Part shown: in pieces, positions 26,324 to 28,408 of the stretch | How the letters are laid out: each line of letters opens with the position of its first letter | Numbering within the stretch: position 1 is the first letter of the stretch | Assembly: GCA_031258615.1 (NCBI GenBank) | Contig: JAIRMP010000170.1 | Location: 1 to 28,408 of the forward strand | Length of the DNA: 28,408 nt | Reading direction: 5' to 3' | Source of the DNA: Spirochaetaceae bacterium | GTDB lineage: Bacteria; Spirochaetota; Spirochaetia; Treponematales; Breznakiellaceae | Position numbers and translations under genes: made by a program | The notes under the pieces: generated by a model | Database searches by the model: none | What the model was told of the DNA's origin: nothing | Seen by the model: the letters and a program-made list of their open reading frames with translations, nothing else

Positions 26324-27406
26324 TCACGGTTTTTGCCAGCCCTCCATCACGGTTTTTGCGGTTTTTTCAAACGTATACTTCAAACGGAGCGATTCAGGCA
26401 GGTCAACACGGGGCGGGATGCCGCCTGAAAGCAGATCGAGGAGTTTGTCTTTTAGGCCGGCGCTGTCTTCCGCGCGAAAGTAGCTTACCGGGTAGCCGGA
26501 GTATATCTCGCGGAATACCGCGATGTCGGAAACGAGGGCGGGTGTGCCGGAGAGGAGCGCCTCAAGCGGCGGCAGACCGAAGCCTTCGTACAGTGAGGGC
26601 TGAACGAGCAGCGCCGATCTTTTTATCAGGTTTTGTAATTCGTCCGCTGGGATAAACCCGGTAAACTGTACGCTTTGCCGTTCCCCGCTTTGATCAAGGA
26701 TTTTTTCTAACATCTCGCCCTCGGATGTGCGGAAATTGTTTTTTTCGCCGGCGATTATCAACCTGTAATCCAGGCCCGACTTACGCGCCTCCAAAAATGC
26801 TTCAATCAGGCAGAGGAGCCCTTTGTGTTTTTTTATGTTGCCGGCAAATAAAATGTTTTTTTCTGTTTGACCTGTGCGGGAGGGTATGGCGGCCTCACGC
26901 AAATACTGTTTCTGTATGGCGCTGTGCGTAACGATTACGGGTTTTGCCGTTCCCAAATGGTGTTCAATGCGGCTCTTCGAGAACCGCGAAACGGTAAATA
27001 GTTTTTTCGACAGCCTCCACGCGCGGCGGTAAAACCACATACGGGCCGCAAGACCGGCGCGTGAACAGAGCTCCGGCATATCCGCGAAAATAATATCGTG
27101 TATTGTCGTATAGACCGGAATATTGATGCGCGCCGGTACGTTAAAGTACGGCGAGTAGTACAGATCGGTTTCGTTGACCGCTTTAACCAGGCGTCCGGGC
27201 AGAAAAAAGGTTTCTGTAACCGAAAACGGCTTTATTCCACAGTCAAAAACGCTTACATTTGTTCCGGCGGAGAATTCAGCAAGCCGCCGCCTGTCCCCAA
27301 GCAATAAAAAATCATTCCGGGTTTCAAGGAAGTGCGGCAGGCAGCCCTCCAGGTATACGCCTATGCCGCTCGCGCCTATCATCCTGCAATCAATCGTGAT
27401 TTTCAT
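26324..27406 (-). CDS. Family 4-type (GT-B) glycosyltransferase
   Basis: The 360-residue protein begins MKITIDCRMIGASGIGVY, an N-terminal domain with the glycine-rich acceptor loop of GT4 enzymes. The C-terminal nucleotide-sugar domain has NILFAGNIKKHKG, then QFTGFIPADEL, and the E-x7-E motif EGFGLPPLE, followed by PALVSDI. Such retaining transferases build lipopolysaccharide, glycolipid or exopolysaccharide; the sugar and acceptor are not predictable. The frame is open to 27469, but ATG 27406 is preferred because homology starts there. It overlaps the last 17 nt of the DUF3786 gene, implying coupled translation. A link to the phosphonate operon 1.3 kb away is possible but only inferred from proximity. 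Confidence 0.88.
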   Translation of the reverse strand: MKITIDCRMIGASGIGVYLEGCLPHFLETRNDFLLLGDRRRLAEFSAGTNVSVFDCGIKPFSVTETFFLPGRLVKAVNETDLYYSPYFNVPARINIPVYTTIHDIIFADMPELCSRAGLAARMWFYRRAWRLSKKLFTVSRFSKSRIEHHLGTAKPVIVTHSAIQKQYLREAAIPSRTGQTEKNILFAGNIKKHKGLLCLIEAFLEARKSGLDYRLIIAGEKNNFRTSEGEMLEKILDQSGERQSVQFTGFIPADELQNLIKRSALLVQPSLYEGFGLPPLEALLSGTPALVSDIAVFREIYSGYPVSYFRAEDSAGLKDKLLDLLSGGIPPRVDLPESLRLKYTFEKTAKTVMEGWQKP

Positions 27407-28034
27407 TGTTACCGGCGGCGTCCGCCAGTGAGTGAATAAAACAGGTGTGCAGCACGGCAAGCGGCTCAAACTTAAAAAAGAGCGGCGCCGTCTTGTCGTA
27501 CAGTACCTTTATGTCCGAAGGAAATTCATCGTCCCCCTCGTAGTAGACAATTTTAACCGGCAGTTTTGGCAGCAGGCGGTACGACCAGGCATACTTCCCT
27601 TCGCCGCGTGTTTCCTCAAAGACAAGTCCCAGCTTTTCCGCCGCCGCGCAAAATTTTTTGTAATCGCCGCCTATCGCCTCCCGCAAGGGTTTCGTAGACC
27701 AGTCCGATCCGTCCTTCCCCGCGCCGCTGAATACCCCATGCGAAAAATGGTTCAACGGGTAGAAGTCCATCAGGGGCTCGCGGTTTCCGTCCGACAACGC
27801 ATAGTAGCCAAGCACGCTCCGCACGTTAAACTCGAATACTCCATCCCGCGTGTCTTCCGGTACGGGTGGTTCAATTCCGTCTTTTGTTATCCTGTACCGG
27901 CGTCCCAAAAAATCGATAGCCAGCCCGCCGTCCGCCGTCCTGTCAAAGCCAAGCCGCCGCGCCGCGTCGTCAAAGTTACAGTCCCCAAGCAGCTTCACCA
28001 CCCAATCGTATGTCTGCGCGTGCCCTTTTCCCAT
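27390..28034 (-). CDS. DUF3786 domain protein
   Basis: The 214-residue soluble protein matches the DUF3786 pattern as I remember it: RSVLGYYALSDG, then PLMDFYPLNHFSHGVFSG, a C-terminal PVKIVYYEGDDEFPSDIKVLYD and a final segment with a lone Cys-His neighbourhood (VLHTCFIHSLAD). Members occur widely in anaerobes, often near corrinoid or metal enzymes, and have no established function. No clear Shine-Dalgarno precedes the ATG. The glycosyltransferase start lies inside its 3' end. Confidence 0.75.
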   Translation of the reverse strand: MGKGHAQTYDWVVKLLGDCNFDDAARRLGFDRTADGGLAIDFLGRRYRITKDGIEPPVPEDTRDGVFEFNVRSVLGYYALSDGNREPLMDFYPLNHFSHGVFSGAGKDGSDWSTKPLREAIGGDYKKFCAAAEKLGLVFEETRGEGKYAWSYRLLPKLPVKIVYYEGDDEFPSDIKVLYDKTAPLFFKFEPLAVLHTCFIHSLADAAGNNENHD

Positions 28035-28408
28035 ACAAAAACGCTACGCCCCGCCCCCGTCTTTGTCAAGGCAGGGCAGGCCAGCCTGCACCGAATGTAC
28101 GCCAATGGCTGACTCATTGTCCTTGCCATTCGCTAAGCGTGAAAGCAGGCTGGTTACGCGCTTCGGCCTGGAGTTTGCGGTAAGCCAGCCGCTAGGCTGG
28201 CGGCGCAAACTCCGGAGCTCAACGCAAAGCGTTGAGCCGTCGTCCTTGCGAGCCGCTGAGCGTGAAAGAGGGCCAGCCTGCGCCGCAGGCAGGCAGGCGG
28301 GTTACTAAGAAGGGGGAGCGGCGGCTCGTAACATTCCGCCTCCTCGCACGGTATGGCGGCTTGTCCCACGCTGCTCCCCCTGTCTCCAGCCGCCGTCGCC
28401 CGCAAGCG
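28035..28408. repeat. Composite repeat region at the right edge
   Basis: No gene is supported in these 374 bases. They contain copy C of the two-hairpin repeat, a 28-nt imperfect direct repeat (28117-28144 and 28241-28268, core GTCCTTGC, then AGCGTGAAAG), and CCAGCCTGC (28081-28089, again at 28273-28281) complementary to GCAGGCTGG (28145-28153). The GTCCTTGC/GCGTGAAAG pattern resembles the REP-like motifs at 11516-11770. Confidence 0.65.
28170..28237 (+). repeat. Two-hairpin dispersed repeat, copy C
   Basis: The outer arms GGAGTTTGC (28170-28178) and GCAAACTCC (28205-28213) enclose an inner hairpin GCCAGCC/GGCTGGC (28184-28190 and 28195-28201). After 3 nt comes the second hairpin GCTCAACGC/GCGTTGAGC (28217-28225 and 28229-28237). 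The second stem is wholly different in sequence from copies A and B but is fully paired. Confidence 0.8.

Overview
The window looks like a chromosomal segment of a spirochaete, most likely a Treponema or close relative of the termite-gut type. The reasons are the carD-ispD pair, a BspA-type leucine-rich-repeat lipoprotein with a spirochaetal lipobox, and a phosphonate operon that includes a PntC-aminotransferase fusion of the kind known from Treponema. This assignment is inference from gene content; there is no rRNA or tRNA gene in the window to anchor it. Most genes are GC-rich, with AT-rich islands at about 240-1190, 6780-7320, 12400-12800 and 15720-16000 that look like later arrivals or remnants.

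Left part (1-8900): a DUF1848 protein with a C-terminal radical-SAM-like cysteine cluster, a broken Phd/YefM antitoxin, a SAM-dependent methyltransferase and a secreted LytM/M23-like protein that has lost its zinc ligands run on the plus strand. They converge on a minus-strand pair, hisS followed by a ClC chloride/proton antiporter. A SLOG-fold protein and an AT-rich unknown follow on the minus strand, then carD-ispD on the plus strand. Middle (8900-16070): a metal-resistance operon (a CadC-like ArsR repressor with a clear promoter and operator, plus a Zn/Cd/Pb P-type ATPase), a zone of REP-like repeats, a decayed copy of an Ig-like surface protein, the intact Ig-like/LRR lipoprotein and a transposase remnant.

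Right part (16070-28408): a FecCD-type permease and a fused ATPase (minus strand, no binding protein nearby), a hairpin-rich MITE-like element, and then a tightly coupled four-gene minus-strand phosphonate operon. In transcription order it holds a nucleotidyltransferase-aminotransferase fusion, phosphonopyruvate decarboxylase, a PntC-AEP transaminase fusion and a PEP mutase with an N-terminal nucleotidyltransferase-like domain. Together these should convert PEP to phosphonopyruvate, phosphonoacetaldehyde, 2-aminoethylphosphonate and CMP-activated aminoethylphosphonate. The final acceptor and transferase are not in the window. An isolated F-type ATP synthase gamma gene, a family 4-type glycosyltransferase and a DUF3786 gene follow.

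Two non-coding themes stand out. First, there are four long C-runs (14-16 nt), all C on the sense strand and all at or near the 3' end of a gene; one lies inside the first phosphonate gene, where slippage would change its C-terminus and its coupling to the next gene. Second, there is a dispersed two-hairpin repeat in three copies: the outer arms and the 3-nt spacing are constant, while the inner stems vary in sequence but keep their base pairing.
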